A DNA stretch of 33,996 nt, taken from the NCBI GenBank assembly GCA_963170125.1, contig CAUJFI010000171.1:1-33996 (forward strand). The letters run 5' to 3'. The translations under genes and the position numbers were made by a program. This DNA comes from Deinococcota bacterium. GTDB taxonomy: Bacteria; Deinococcota; Deinococci; Deinococcales; Trueperaceae. The number at the start of each line of letters is the position of its first letter. Positions within the stretch are counted from its first letter, which is position 1. The notes beneath the pieces were generated by a model. That model was not told where the DNA came from. It did no database searches and saw only the letters and a program-made list of their open reading frames with translations. Shown here one piece after another: positions 1 to 7,537 of this stretch.

Positions 1-134
1 CAACACCAGTAGTGCGGGTAGCCTCAAGCTCGGACACCAGTTCGGAAACCGGCTGGCCATCAATCTCGAAAGGTGACTTGGAAAACGACAAGAGGACGAT
101 CCTTTCCGACCCACCCTATACACAAACAATCTGA
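1..134. other. Window edge, no gene called
   Basis: Several short open frames cross this edge: one on the plus strand ends at the TGA at 74-76, another at the TGA at 132-134, and one on the minus strand is open from about 117 to base 1. None has a start and ribosome site that decides between them. It may hold the lost 5' part of the nuclease-like gene that follows, or the tail of a gene outside the window. Confidence 0.3.
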
Positions 135-944
135 CACCCTCGTCTCCGCATCGAGAAGGCTGCGCGCTCCGCTACGGACTCGACCGGCGAGTCCGACCTC
201 CGCGTTGACTTGGTGGGCGACCGGCAGACAGTCGCTCTCTTCATCGAGAACAAGGTCTCTGCATCCTTCCAGCGAGATCAAGCGGTGAGATACCAGGAGC
301 GTGCCGCAGCGGCTCGCCGTAGTGGAGTGACGCAGGCTCGCACCGTACTCGTCGCTCCAGCCCGCTACGCATCCGGCGACACCTGTGGTTTCGATGCCCG
401 GATCGACTACGAGGCCATGATCGGCTGGTTGCGAGCAGAAGGAGATCCTCGCTCCAGCTACCGGGCGGATATCTTTGATCTGGCGGTCGAGCGTGGGCTC
501 AAGGGCTACCACCCAGTCGGGGACGATGGCGTGTCCAGGTTCTGGTCGTCGTACTGGTCGCTCGCGAAGGACTACACTCCAGGGCTCGCTATGGCCAAAC
601 CTTCCGGTAAGCCTTCAGGAGCGGGGTTCGTTCACTTCACGCGCGCCGACCTTCCAGCCGGCGTGTCTCTGGTTCACAAGCTAAGACACGGGGCTGTCGA
701 CTTGCAGTTCGCTGGCTGGGGTTCAAGACTCGGCCCCTTGCAGGAGCAGCTGGGCCCCTACCTTGAGGGAAACATGTACATCGTCGGCACGGCAGGATCA
801 GCCGCTGTGCGCATCGATGTGGAACCGTTGCGACCTGCCGAGAGCTTTGACAAGCAGGCTCACTCGGTCAAGGGCGCCCTAGACGCAGCCAGGAAGCTCC
901 AGGCTTGGGCCCAAGTGCAGGACCTAAGCTTCTTGAGAACCTAA
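135..944 (+). pseudogene. PD-(D/E)XK nuclease-superfamily protein, 5' end missing
   Basis: The frame is open from the TGA at 132-134 to the stop at 942-944. The first in-frame start is TTG at 210, but the conserved nuclease core begins before it: GESDL (bases 186-200, with the Asp at 195-197) and then FIENKV with the E-x-K pair at 246-254, followed by FQ..Q..RY..R. This spacing is typical of PD-(D/E)XK proteins such as those seen in defence or phage-related loci. Starting at 210 would discard the first catalytic acid, and the family normally has 30-60 residues before this motif. The gene is therefore probably truncated or frameshifted near base 130 (a real lesion or a sequence error). The C-terminal half (about residues 120-244) matches nothing I can name. 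No partner gene is visible, so the role is unknown. Confidence 0.55.
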
Positions 945-1166
945 GGGCTTCAGGGCCGGCGAGAACCCTGTGGTCAAAGCTGTCTTCGGAACGATGGAAC
1001 CGGTAGAGCCTGTCGCGATCGAGCATGGGAGCAACGGGGTCGAGGCAGCAAGAAACATGAGTTCGACACATTCCACGTCACAGCGGTCGATCGAGGGGCA
1101 TACGGTCACGGCCTCTGCCCGCCTGTATGCTGAACCTCCATCAAGCACCGAGATAAGGAGCAATCG

Positions 1167-1651
1167 GTGAACCGGGGATCGTTTGACGGCGAGGTCGCGG
1201 GTTCTGACGGCCACCCTTTCTCGGCGGCTCTGTTCCGTAGCAACAATGCTGGTAGCATCTCGCACAAGACTCCGCTCTGGCAGTTGGCCAAGGAACCTGT
1301 CGACTGTTTCCGGCTTGTCAACGACTTACGAGTGGTCATCATCAGGACTATGAGGGCGAAGAAGGGCCAGAAGACGCCGTCCTAGAGCACCTCAAGCACG
1401 ATCCGGTTCGAGTCGACGAGCAAGATGTGCTGGGATCCAAGCTTGAGGACAGCGATCTGAGACAGGTGTGGCTCAACATCTTCGACCTCGAGTTCGACCT
1501 GGCATGTGGCTTGGCAGACGAGCACATCATCCTGCACTGCGTTTCGCCTAAGGACAAAGGCTATGCCGGGGACCGTCAGTACTTCCTCATGGAATCGGAT
1601 GCCTTCGAAGCGCTAAGAATCCCGGACGAGTGGCGAGTTGGTGTGAACTGA
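1167..1651 (+). pseudogene. Unknown protein, apparently frameshifted
   Basis: A GTG at 1167 has a good ribosome site (AGGAG at 1156-1160, 6-base gap) and opens a frame that ends at 1385. A second frame, overlapping from about 1330 and running to the TGA at 1649-1651, reads like real protein: acidic DYEGEEGPEDAVLEHL, then an aromatic/aliphatic stretch with LNIFDLEFDLACGLADEHII. The second frame has no good start of its own (only the GTG at 1427, without a ribosome site, which would discard this acidic part). The simplest reading is one gene of roughly 160 codons with a one-base shift around 1330-1350. I do not recognise the family. Being next to toxin-antitoxin genes and another damaged gene suggests a decaying accessory region, but a sequencing error would look the same. 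Confidence 0.4.
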
Positions 1652-1807
1652 CCCTTGACCGCCTCAAGCGACCGCGCGGCGCCACGGTCTCTCTAAGAGG
1701 GCGTTCGGCGCCGGCCCCAGTCCGGTCTCAATCGCGTCTGCAGGAGTGCGGGCAAAGGTAGAAGCCTAGAGAAGCCCGGCATCTGACGAGCTCGCCCCTA
1801 ATCTGTT

Positions 1808-1823
1808 GTAGCCTATGGGCTAC
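1808..1823. promoter_or_regulatory. Palindromic operator of the HigBA-like module
   Basis: Perfect inverted repeat GTAGCC-TATG-GGCTAC just before the toxin gene. Similar TAGCC-N-GGCTA elements are common in front of this TA family, where the antitoxin autorepresses. The repeat contains the ATG at 1815, which argues that translation begins at the next ATG, 1833. A TACGTT box (1821-1826) lies 6 bases before that ATG and could be the -10 of a leaderless transcript. Confidence 0.6.
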
Positions 1824-1832
1824 GTTTGCGGG

Positions 1833-2129
1833 ATGCGCCTTGAGTCGACCCGCGAGTACCGGGCCTGGATAGAGGGTCTGGCTGACGTTACAGGTCGGTG
1901 GAGGATTCTCCGGCGGGTCGACCGACTCATCGAAGGTCACCCTGGCTCGCATCGGTACTTGGGGAACGGGTTGTTCGAGTTGAAGATCGACGTTGGCCCC
2001 GGCTACCGCGTCTACTATTCGCTCCACGGTTTGAGCCGCCTGGTTCTACTCGCAGGTGGGGACAAGAGCACCCAGACCAGAGACATCGCGAAGGCGACGG
2101 AGTTGAGTCGCCTGTTTCGGGAGGCGTAG
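1833..2129 (+). CDS. RelE/HigB-type toxin (phage-derived Gp49-like family)
   Basis: A 98-residue protein of the RelE/ParE superfamily, the group annotated as upstream addiction-module killer protein. Such toxins are mRNA interferases acting at the ribosome. Visible family features are a basic helical N-terminal half (EYRAWIEGL...RWRILRRVDRL), the LFELKIDVGPGYRVYY strand pair, and the C-terminal LLAGGDKSTQTRDIAKA segment, which is nearly diagnostic. I prefer the start at 1833 over the ATG at 1815, because the latter sits inside the operator palindrome and adds residues not usual in the family. The toxin gene comes first and the antitoxin follows 2 bases later, the usual order for this family. 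It appears intact. Confidence 0.85.
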   Translation: MRLESTREYRAWIEGLADVTGRWRILRRVDRLIEGHPGSHRYLGNGLFELKIDVGPGYRVYYSLHGLSRLVLLAGGDKSTQTRDIAKATELSRLFREA

Positions 2130-2131
2130 GT

Positions 2132-2482
2132 ATGGCGATTCCCAGCAAGAAGGCGATAGAGGAGCTTGGGCTTCTCCCGTACGACGTTATCGATTACTTG
2201 CAGACGCCGGAGGATCGCGCGGGGTACCTAGACGTCTGGCTCGAAGAGTCCCCCGAGGACATTCGCGGCCTATCGCGTGCCATCGGAGACATCGCCCGCG
2301 CCAAAGGGATGACCGAGGTCGCGGCCGCGGCTGGCCTGAACCGCGAGAGCCTCTACCGCGCGCTCAGCGAGAAGGGAAACCCGAGCCTGGCAACCGTCAT
2401 GAAGGTCCTGATCGCTTTGGGGATCCGACTGAGGGCCGAGGTGGTGAGCCCGGAGAGCCTGGACCCCCCTACCGTCAAATAG
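2132..2482 (+). CDS. HigA-like antitoxin (addiction-module antidote, HTH)
   Basis: A 116-residue partner of the preceding toxin. The start ATG at 2132 has GGGAGG at 2119-2124. Residues 1-50 (with YDVIDYLQTPEDRAGYLDVWLEE) form the toxin-binding part typical of the downstream antidote family. Residues about 52-105 are an XRE-like helix-turn-helix, with GMTEVAAAAGLNRESLYRALS as recognition region and the hallmark KGNPSLATVMKVLIALG. It should neutralise the toxin and bind the 1808-1823 palindrome as autorepressor; that binding is inferred from the family. A longer frame upstream (from 1898) overlaps the toxin and is an artefact. Confidence 0.85.
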   Translation: MAIPSKKAIEELGLLPYDVIDYLQTPEDRAGYLDVWLEESPEDIRGLSRAIGDIARAKGMTEVAAAAGLNRESLYRALSEKGNPSLATVMKVLIALGIRLRAEVVSPESLDPPTVK

Positions 2483-2601
2483 CTCGCTGGTCACGTGCCC
2501 CGCTTAGCAGGGTCAATCAACCCGGCTTTCCCGCCGAGTCACCGAGAAGCAGACCGGGGCATCTTGAGGTGCCTCCACAAGACTCTGTCCTCGTCTCACT
2601 C

Positions 2602-2635
2602 TTTACCGTCTACCAAGATTTGGTAGACTTCTACC
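2602..2635 (+). promoter_or_regulatory. vapBC promoter with embedded 9-bp inverted-repeat operator
   Basis: Candidate -35 TTTACC (2602-2607), 16-base spacer and -10 TAGACT (2624-2629). A perfect inverted repeat with arms GTCTACCAA (2608-2616) and TTGGTAGAC (2620-2628) and a 3-base centre fills the spacer and the -10. A further half-site TCTACC (2630-2635) abuts the ATG. There is no Shine-Dalgarno sequence, and the -10 ends 6 bases before the start codon, so the mRNA is probably leaderless. VapB-VapC binding here would block polymerase directly. Confidence 0.6.
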
Positions 2636-2914
2636 ATGAGCCTCAACATCAAGAACCCCAGGACCACAGCCTTGGTGCGCGAGCTCGCTGAGCGCACGGG
2701 CACGTCCCAAACGCAAGCCGTGGAGGCCGCCGTCATCGAGCGGCTCGCCGCGCTCGACGCAGACCACGCGAGCGGCTCCACGACCAAGGAGGCGAAGCTC
2801 CGAACCGCGTCTGCCCTGCTGAACCGGATCCGCGACGACCTCTCCGAGGACACCCGTAACGAACTGCGATCCGCGGAGTCGGAACTCTACGATGAGACCG
2901 GTCTTCCCAGATGA
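2636..2914 (+). CDS. vapB: VapB-family antitoxin (Rv0623/PSK type)
   Basis: A 92-residue antitoxin. The N-terminal half (MSLNIKNPRTTALVRELAERTGTS...) is a ribbon-helix-helix DNA-binding domain of the PSK-type VapB family, with the characteristic start (S-L-N-I-K-N-P) and ELAERTG segment. The C-terminal half is acidic/amphipathic and should wrap the VapC toxin and shield its active site. The ATG at 2636 directly follows operator half-sites and has no ribosome site. Its stop overlaps the toxin start (ATGA at 2911-2914), which gives translational coupling. Confidence 0.85.
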   Translation: MSLNIKNPRTTALVRELAERTGTSQTQAVEAAVIERLAALDADHASGSTTKEAKLRTASALLNRIRDDLSEDTRNELRSAESELYDETGLPR

Positions 2915-3324
2915 TCCTCGACACGTCGGCGATCTTGGCCATCATCCGAGGCGAGGCTGGCGCTGAGCACCTGGAAGAGCTCATAGCCGCCCAGGCAGCA
3001 CCTCGCATGTCCGCGGCCACCGCGGTGGAGCTCAACGCTGTCATCACGCGCCGCCTGCCGCCGGAGAAAGTTCGTCTGGTAAGTCGCCTGCTACGGGCCT
3101 GGAACGTCGAGATCGTGCCGTTCGACGAGGAGCAGTCGAAGATCGCGAGTCGCGCGTACGCCGACTACGGCAAAGGCAGCGGGCACCCCGCTCAGCTCAA
3201 CCTCGGCGACTGCTTCTCTTACGCGTTGGCAGCCGCGACAAGCGCGCCCCTGCTGTTCGTCGGCTCGGACTTCAGCCACACCGACGTGGAACCCGCCCGT
3301 TCCACCCCAGCAGACCAGCTGTAG
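2911..3324 (+). CDS. vapC: VapC PIN-domain ribonuclease toxin
   Basis: A 137-residue PIN-domain protein. The acidic residues of the Mg-dependent RNase site are in place: D4 (MILDTSA), E40 (TAVELNAV), D100 (LNLGDCFSYALA) and D120 (FVGSDFSHTD). VapC toxins cleave tRNA or rRNA; the target cannot be read from sequence. The start overlaps the vapB stop by 4 bases. Length and motif spacing are normal and the gene looks intact. Confidence 0.9.
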   Translation: MILDTSAILAIIRGEAGAEHLEELIAAQAAPRMSAATAVELNAVITRRLPPEKVRLVSRLLRAWNVEIVPFDEEQSKIASRAYADYGKGSGHPAQLNLGDCFSYALAAATSAPLLFVGSDFSHTDVEPARSTPADQL

Positions 3325-3393
3325 TCACCAACCGACGGTCCGCGCCGGCTAGGTCGGCCGCTACATGGACCGCTGCCCGGCGCTACACCCAGC

Positions 3394-3840
3394 TCAAGAC
3401 CGACTGGCCGACCTCACACGCAGTGTGGTCCCGTCCACCGCTGCGACCTCGACGACCTCCCCCGCCGCCACCGGCTCTCGCGCCTCGGCCGCGTAGCTGG
3501 AGTCGCCGACCCGTACCCTCCCCCGTCCGTGCTCGAACGTCACCAGGCTCTGTAGGCGCTGTCCGACCAGTCCCTGGAGCTCCTGGTTGAGCTGCGGCCC
3601 CGCGCGGTTGGCCCGCCTCTGCACGGCGACGCCGGCCGCGAGCGAAGCGAACATGAGCGCAGCGAACAGCAGGAGCTGCCACGTCAACGGCAGCGCAGGC
3701 CACAGCGCCAGGACCACGCCGGTGGCGGCCGCGCCCAGCCCGATCCAGAGGAGGAAGACGCCGGGGGCCGCAAGCTCGAGGCCGACCAGGACGGCGCCGG
3801 CTATCCACCAGAGCCACGGCGTGTCGAACAGCCAGCTCAT
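3394..3840 (-). CDS. NfeD-family membrane protein
   Basis: A 148-residue short NfeD protein. Residues about 1-75 form three or four hydrophobic segments (PWLWWIAGAVLVGLELAAPG opens the first), followed by RR and then a C-terminal OB-fold from about 88 (LVGQRLQSLVTFEHGRGRVRVGDSSY...). NfeD proteins partner with SPFH proteins in membrane organisation and proteolysis. Its ATG overlaps the stop of the SPFH gene (ATGA at 3837-3840), so the two are translated from one message. No serine-protease domain is present, so this is the short form. Confidence 0.85.
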   Translation of the reverse strand: MSWLFDTPWLWWIAGAVLVGLELAAPGVFLLWIGLGAAATGVVLALWPALPLTWQLLLFAALMFASLAAGVAVQRRANRAGPQLNQELQGLVGQRLQSLVTFEHGRGRVRVGDSSYAAEAREPVAAGEVVEVAAVDGTTLRVRSASRS

Positions 3841-4751
3841 CCCGACTTCACGCCCTGGAGGAGCTCGGTCACGCCAGCGACGGCGCCCGTGATGCCCGTC
3901 GCCTCCACCGGGAGGAGCACGACCTTGCTGTTGGGCGCGGAGCCGACCGCCTGCAGCGCCGCCACGTACTCCTTGGCGACGAAGTACTGCACCGCCCGCA
4001 CGTCACCGTCCCGAATGGCCTCGGAGACCGTGGCCGTCGCCTTCGCCTCGGCCTCGGCGGCCCGCTCCCGGGCCTCGGCCTCGAGGAACGAGGCCTCGCG
4101 GAGACCCTGCGCACGGAGGATCTGGGCCTGCTTCTCCCCTTCCGCTTCCAGGACCGCCGCCTCGCGCCGACCGTTGGCTTCCGTCACCGTGGCGCGCCGC
4201 CGCCGCTCGGCCGTCATCTGGAGGTTCATCGCATCCTGCAACTCGGTGGACATGCGGATGTCGCGGATCTCGATGCGGATGATCTTCACGCCCCACGGCT
4301 TGGTCGCCTCGTCCACGACGCCCATGAGGGTCTCGTTGATGCGTTGGCGGTTGGAGAGCGTCTCGTCTAAGTCCATGGCCCCGATCACGCTCCGTAGGTT
4401 CGTGGTCGTCAGGTTGATGATGGCGTTCTGGAGCTGCTGCACCTGGTACGCGGCCTTGGCGGCATCGTCGATGCGGAAGAACACCACGCCGTCCGTGACG
4501 ACAGCCGCGTTGTCGCGCGTGATCACCGTCTGGGCCGGCACGTCCAGCACCTGCTCCATGACACTAAGCCGCTTGCCGATGCGGTCCATGAGGGGGACGA
4601 TGAACCTGAGCCCCGGGGTGAGCGTCTGCACGTAACGGCCGAAGCGCTGCACGGTCCACTGCTCGCCTTGGGGTACCGTCTTGATACCAGAGAACAGGAT
4701 GGCGAGAGCGACTATCACCAGAACGACGGTCAGGAGGCCGAAGCCGTCCAT
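3837..4751 (-). CDS. SPFH/Band 7 protein (QmcA/stomatin-like)
   Basis: A 304-residue protein with one N-terminal membrane helix (residues about 4-22, LLTVVLVIVALAILFSG), an SPFH domain (about 25-190, with VPQGEQWTVQRFGRY and the NLRSVIGAMDLDE motif), and an Ala/Glu/Arg-rich coiled coil (about 190-255). It ends in a short globular tail with YVAALQAVGSAPNSKVVLLPVE. Such proteins form oligomeric membrane microdomains and often modulate proteases. I use the ATG at 4751 because GGAAGGAG lies just upstream of it. A start at 4823 would add 24 unrelated residues before the membrane helix. It is co-transcribed with nfeD. Confidence 0.88.
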   Translation of the reverse strand: MDGFGLLTVVLVIVALAILFSGIKTVPQGEQWTVQRFGRYVQTLTPGLRFIVPLMDRIGKRLSVMEQVLDVPAQTVITRDNAAVVTDGVVFFRIDDAAKAAYQVQQLQNAIINLTTTNLRSVIGAMDLDETLSNRQRINETLMGVVDEATKPWGVKIIRIEIRDIRMSTELQDAMNLQMTAERRRRATVTEANGRREAAVLEAEGEKQAQILRAQGLREASFLEAEARERAAEAEAKATATVSEAIRDGDVRAVQYFVAKEYVAALQAVGSAPNSKVVLLPVEATGITGAVAGVTELLQGVKSG

Positions 4752-4821
4752 TGCTGCTCCTTCCCAACGTGAGGCCCCCGGATCCCGGGCGCCGCGGTCG
4801 TAGGCTGTCTGCCTAGTCCGC

Positions 4822-4827
4822 ATAGTA
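4822..4827 (-). promoter_or_regulatory. Possible -10 box of the SPFH-nfeD unit
   Basis: TACTAT read on the minus strand, about 70 bases before the SPFH start codon. No convincing -35 was found. This unit, unlike others here, has a leader with a ribosome site. Confidence 0.25.
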
Positions 4828-4942
4828 TCGGGTTCATGAGGCCGTCGATCGGGCGCCTTCTAGGCTCACGGCGTCAGTGGCGGGCCAGTTCGCCGCTGTC
4901 GGCGTGCGTGCGGGGCTCCGCGGCGCTGGAATCATGCTTCGG

Positions 4943-5491
4943 CTAGTGCAGGCCCACCTTCGACGCCACCGCGGCGTAGATGTCCGTCGGGCCGTACCGC
5001 GACCTGCGCCGGCCGATCTCGGTCGGCACACTGAGCTCGGCAGACACGGCGATGTCTGCGAAGCGACCGGGCGGCACGGGGAACGGCACCCAGGCCGAGC
5101 CCTGGGTCTGGTCGTACTCCACGAGGATCAGCACCCCGCCGCCCTTGAGGTGGCCCGCGACGCGCGCGAGCACCTCGCCTTGTGAGCCGCGCTCGACGAA
5201 GTGCAGGGAGTTCGCCATCACGATGCCGTCCAAGTCTCCAACCGGAAGCGGCTCCCGGAAGTCGGCCTCCAACGGCACCACGTTCGCCCCAGCGCTGCGG
5301 GGCTCATCACCGACGAGCTCGGACAGGGCACGGACGTCGCGGTCGACGGCGTGCACGGTAGAGCCCGGTCCGAGGAGGCTCGCCAGCGCTCGCGTGAACG
5401 TCCCGCTGCCGGCCCCGAGGTCGGCCCAGACTCCACCAGCCCGGCCGACCACGCCCCGCACGATCAGGCGTTCGGCCTCTGCGAGGTTCAT
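4943..5491 (-). CDS. Class I SAM-dependent methyltransferase
   Basis: A 182-residue Rossmann methyltransferase. Motif I is WADLGAGSGTFTRALA (about residues 21-36), followed by an acidic motif II (VHAVDRD), a post-motif VVPLEADFREPLP, and VMANSLHFVE as motif IV. The substrate is unknown; these small stand-alone enzymes are too diverged to assign. The ATG at 5491 overlaps the stop of the YjbR gene (ATGA at 5488-5491), so the two form one operon. A longer frame to 5704 is an artefact that overlaps the upstream gene. Confidence 0.8.
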   Translation of the reverse strand: MNLAEAERLIVRGVVGRAGGVWADLGAGSGTFTRALASLLGPGSTVHAVDRDVRALSELVGDEPRSAGANVVPLEADFREPLPVGDLDGIVMANSLHFVERGSQGEVLARVAGHLKGGGVLILVEYDQTQGSAWVPFPVPPGRFADIAVSAELSVPTEIGRRRSRYGPTDIYAAVASKVGLH

Positions 5492-5859
5492 GCTCTCGCG
5501 TCTTCGTCGAACCGGGCGAGCAGGCCGGGAGGGCATACGGCCCGGTAGGCTTCGGTCAACACTCCTTGGAGTTCGTGCTGGTCTATCCCACCATCCAGGT
5601 AAAGCCCGAGCCAGCCCCGATGGCCTACGTACGGTGGGCGGAAGTACCGCTCTGGATAGGCGGCGACCAGGGCCTCCTGCGCTCCTCGAGGCGCCGCGCA
5701 CCACAGGTGCGGGCGGAGGACGTCGTGATGGGTCGCGTGGAAGGCCGCGAACTGCTTCTTACCGCGCACGAACCAGGCCGGATGGCCGTGGCTGGGGCGC
5801 TCCTCGACCTCGGGGAACGACCGGCAGATGCTCCTGACCAGCGTTTCGGCTGATGCCAT
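5488..5859 (-). CDS. YjbR/MmcQ-family DNA-binding-like protein
   Basis: A 123-residue protein of the MmcQ/YjbR fold (double-wing, CyaY-like). It opens with the usual LVRSICRSFPEVEERPSHGHPAWFV, where the SFPEV.E...HG.P.F pattern is diagnostic, and ends with the LDG..D..EL...L..AYR..CP element. The biochemical role of the family is unsettled. I choose the ATG at 5859 because the extra 17 residues of the longer frame are not family-like and a TATCCT box lies 5 bases upstream. It is the first gene of a two-gene unit with the methyltransferase. Confidence 0.8.
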   Translation of the reverse strand: MASAETLVRSICRSFPEVEERPSHGHPAWFVRGKKQFAAFHATHHDVLRPHLWCAAPRGAQEALVAAYPERYFRPPYVGHRGWLGLYLDGGIDQHELQGVLTEAYRAVCPPGLLARFDEDARA

Positions 5860-5864
5860 GGTTA

Positions 5865-5870
5865 AGGATA
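5865..5870 (-). promoter_or_regulatory. -10 box, leaderless layout (YjbR unit)
   Basis: TATCCT on the minus strand, 5 bases before the ATG at 5859, with no ribosome site between. This matches the layout seen at other unit starts here. Confidence 0.4.
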
Positions 5871-6073
5871 GCGGCGGTGCAAGCCGCAGGCCGTGCGTGG
5901 ACACCGTCACGCCGCGCCCGAGCAGATCACCAGTGCGGCGAACCGACGTTCGCTTGGCAACCGCCTAGTTCGAATGGCCGGTGCGACTCCTCGCTGGAGA
6001 CACTAAACGCATGCCGCCATCTTTGCTCATGGACAAGCAGAGGTCCAAGCAGATCGAGTCACGCCCGCGAGTG

Positions 6074-6091
6074 TGCGATACTTGTATCGCA
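6074..6091. promoter_or_regulatory. Palindromic operator of the RHH/RelE module
   Basis: Perfect 8-bp inverted repeat TGCGATAC-TT-GTATCGCA, directly followed by the ribosome site AGGAGG (6091-6096). It is well placed for autorepression by the ribbon-helix-helix antitoxin encoded next. Confidence 0.6.
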
Positions 6092-6103
6092 GGAGGTAGC
6101 CCT

Positions 6104-6331
6104 ATGCCGCTCTCCATCCGCCTGGACGCCGATAGCGAGGCCCGGCTGACCGCTCTCGCAGCGAGAACCGGTCGCTCCAAGACGTACTACGTGCGCGAAG
6201 CTATCCGTGCGCATCTCGATGAACTCGAGGAGATCTATTGGGCCGAGGAGGCCGTCAAGGAATGGATAGCTCAAGGACGGCCCAGCAGGCCAGCGGCAGA
6301 GTTCTGGGCCGAACTTAAGCTCGACGAATGA
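6104..6331 (+). CDS. Ribbon-helix-helix antitoxin (RelB/CopG type)
   Basis: A 75-residue antitoxin. It opens with MPLSIRLDADSEARLTALA, the beta-strand plus helix of an RHH domain, followed by the TGRSKTYYVREAIRAHLDELEE helix typical of RelB-like CopG proteins. The acidic, Trp-containing tail (about 46-75) should bind the toxin. The start is fixed by AGGAGG at 6091-6096 with a 7-base gap. The longer frame from 5981 runs through the operator and is rejected. The stop overlaps the toxin start as ATGA (6328-6331). Confidence 0.85.
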   Translation: MPLSIRLDADSEARLTALAARTGRSKTYYVREAIRAHLDELEEIYWAEEAVKEWIAQGRPSRPAAEFWAELKLDE

Positions 6332-6597
6332 TCCGCTGGAGGCTGGTCACGACACCGGCCTTCGAACGCTCCGCCCAGAGGCTCAGCCCCGACGTTCAAC
6401 GCCGAGTACGCGACTACCTGAACGATTTGTGCCGCCTAGAGGATCCTCGTGTTCGCGGCAAGCCCCTCCGTGGCAACGAGTCAGGTCTATGGAGGTACCG
6501 CATCGGCGACTACCGGGTCATCACGTCCATCGAGGATGAACGGCTAGTCATCGTGGCAATCAAGCTGGGGCATCGCTCGCAGACGCACCGGAAGTAA
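6328..6597 (+). CDS. RelE/ParE-family toxin
   Basis: An 89-residue protein with a RelE signature: WRLVTTPAFERSAQRLSPDVQRRVRDYL (basic N-terminal helices), then PRVRGKPLRGNESGLWRYRIGDYRVI and the C-terminal VIVAIKLGHRSQTHRK. The G-x-WRYRIGDYR strand and the GHR...R end match RelE mRNA interferases, with basic and aromatic residues expected at the active site. It is translationally coupled to its antitoxin and is the third TA module in 6.6 kb. Confidence 0.88.
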   Translation: MIRWRLVTTPAFERSAQRLSPDVQRRVRDYLNDLCRLEDPRVRGKPLRGNESGLWRYRIGDYRVITSIEDERLVIVAIKLGHRSQTHRK

Positions 6598-6667
6598 CGT
6601 TTCGCAAGATCAAGTGGCAGACCGCCACGGTCTGAGCAACGTTTCACCGGCCTGTTTACCTTCCAGC

Positions 6668-7537
6668 CTAGCCGCGACCACCCGCCCGCCCGATGGCCTC
6701 GAACTCCTCCTGGCTCAGCTCGATGCCCGCCGCAGCCACGTTCTCCACGAGGTGCGCCCGCTTGGACGTGCCGGGGATGGGCAGCACGACGGGGCTGCGC
6801 TTGAGCAGCCACGCGATGGCGACCTGCGCGGGGGTCGCGTGGTGGCGCCGAGCGGCCGCGGCTAGTGGGGAGTCGTCGTTCGTCGGCCCGCCGCCCTCGA
6901 TGGGGCGCCACGGGATGAAGGCGATGCCGTGCGCCTCGCAGTGGTCGAGGACGGCCTCGTGCTGCCGGTACGTGAAGCTGTAACGGTTCTGCACGGAGGC
7001 CACCGGGAAGACTTTGCGCGCGGCCTCGATCTCCTCTATCCCGACCTCACTCAGGCCGGCGAGGCGGATCAAGCCCTCGTCGAGCATCTGCCTGATGGCG
7101 CCGAACTGCTCGTCACGGGGCACCTTGGGGTCGATGCGGTGGAGCTGCCACAACGCGATCTGCTCGACACGCAGGAGCCTCAGGCTCATCTGGACCTGCT
7201 GGATGAGGTACTCGGGTCGCCCCAGCGGCACCCACCGGTTCGGGCCCGGGCGTGCCTGGCCGCCCTTCGTGGCGATCACGAGCCCGTCGGGGTACGGATA
7301 CAACGCCTCGGCGATCATGGGCTCTGAGACGAGTGGCCCATAGGAGTCCGCGGTGTCGATCAGGTCGATACCCAGCTCCGGCACGTCGCGCAGAGTCGCC
7401 AGGCACTCCTCGGGGTCCTCGGGCGGGCCCCAGACGCCCGGACCCGTGACGCGCATGGCTCCGAACCCGAGGCGGTTCACCCCCACCTCGCCGCCCAGCA
7501 TGAAGCGGCCCGCCTTGCTCGCGTTCACTTCGTTCAT
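6668..7537 (-). CDS. Aldo/keto reductase family oxidoreductase
   Basis: A 289-residue NADP-dependent TIM-barrel reductase. The tetrad is visible: D61 and Y66 in DTADSYG, K91 in IATKGG and H133 in WQLHRID. The C-terminal [17 protein letters not shown] is the NADP 2'-phosphate-binding segment. It is close to the YdbC/AKR subgroup by its GFGAMR and NRYS segments, but the substrate is not deducible. The start ATG at 7537 overlaps the stop of the upstream phosphatase by 4 bases (7534-7537), so it is the second gene of an operon. Length is slightly short for the superfamily but complete. Confidence 0.88.
   Translation of the reverse strand: MNEVNASKAGRFMLGGEVGVNRLGFGAMRVTGPGVWGPPEDPEECLATLRDVPELGIDLIDTADSYGPLVSEPMIAEALYPYPDGLVIATKGGQARPGPNRWVPLGRPEYLIQQVQMSLRLLRVEQIALWQLHRIDPKVPRDEQFGAIRQMLDEGLIRLAGLSEVGIEEIEAARKVFPVASVQNRYSFTYRQHEAVLDHCEAHGIAFIPWRPIEGGGPTNDDSPLAAAARRHHATPAQVAIAWLLKRSPVVLPIPGTSKRAHLVENVAAAGIELSQEEFEAIGRAGGRG

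Noticed and set aside
60..512. 150-codon minus-strand frame opposite the nuclease-like gene
   Set aside because: The plus strand carries the ESDL and E-N-K nuclease motifs; the minus frame has no family features.
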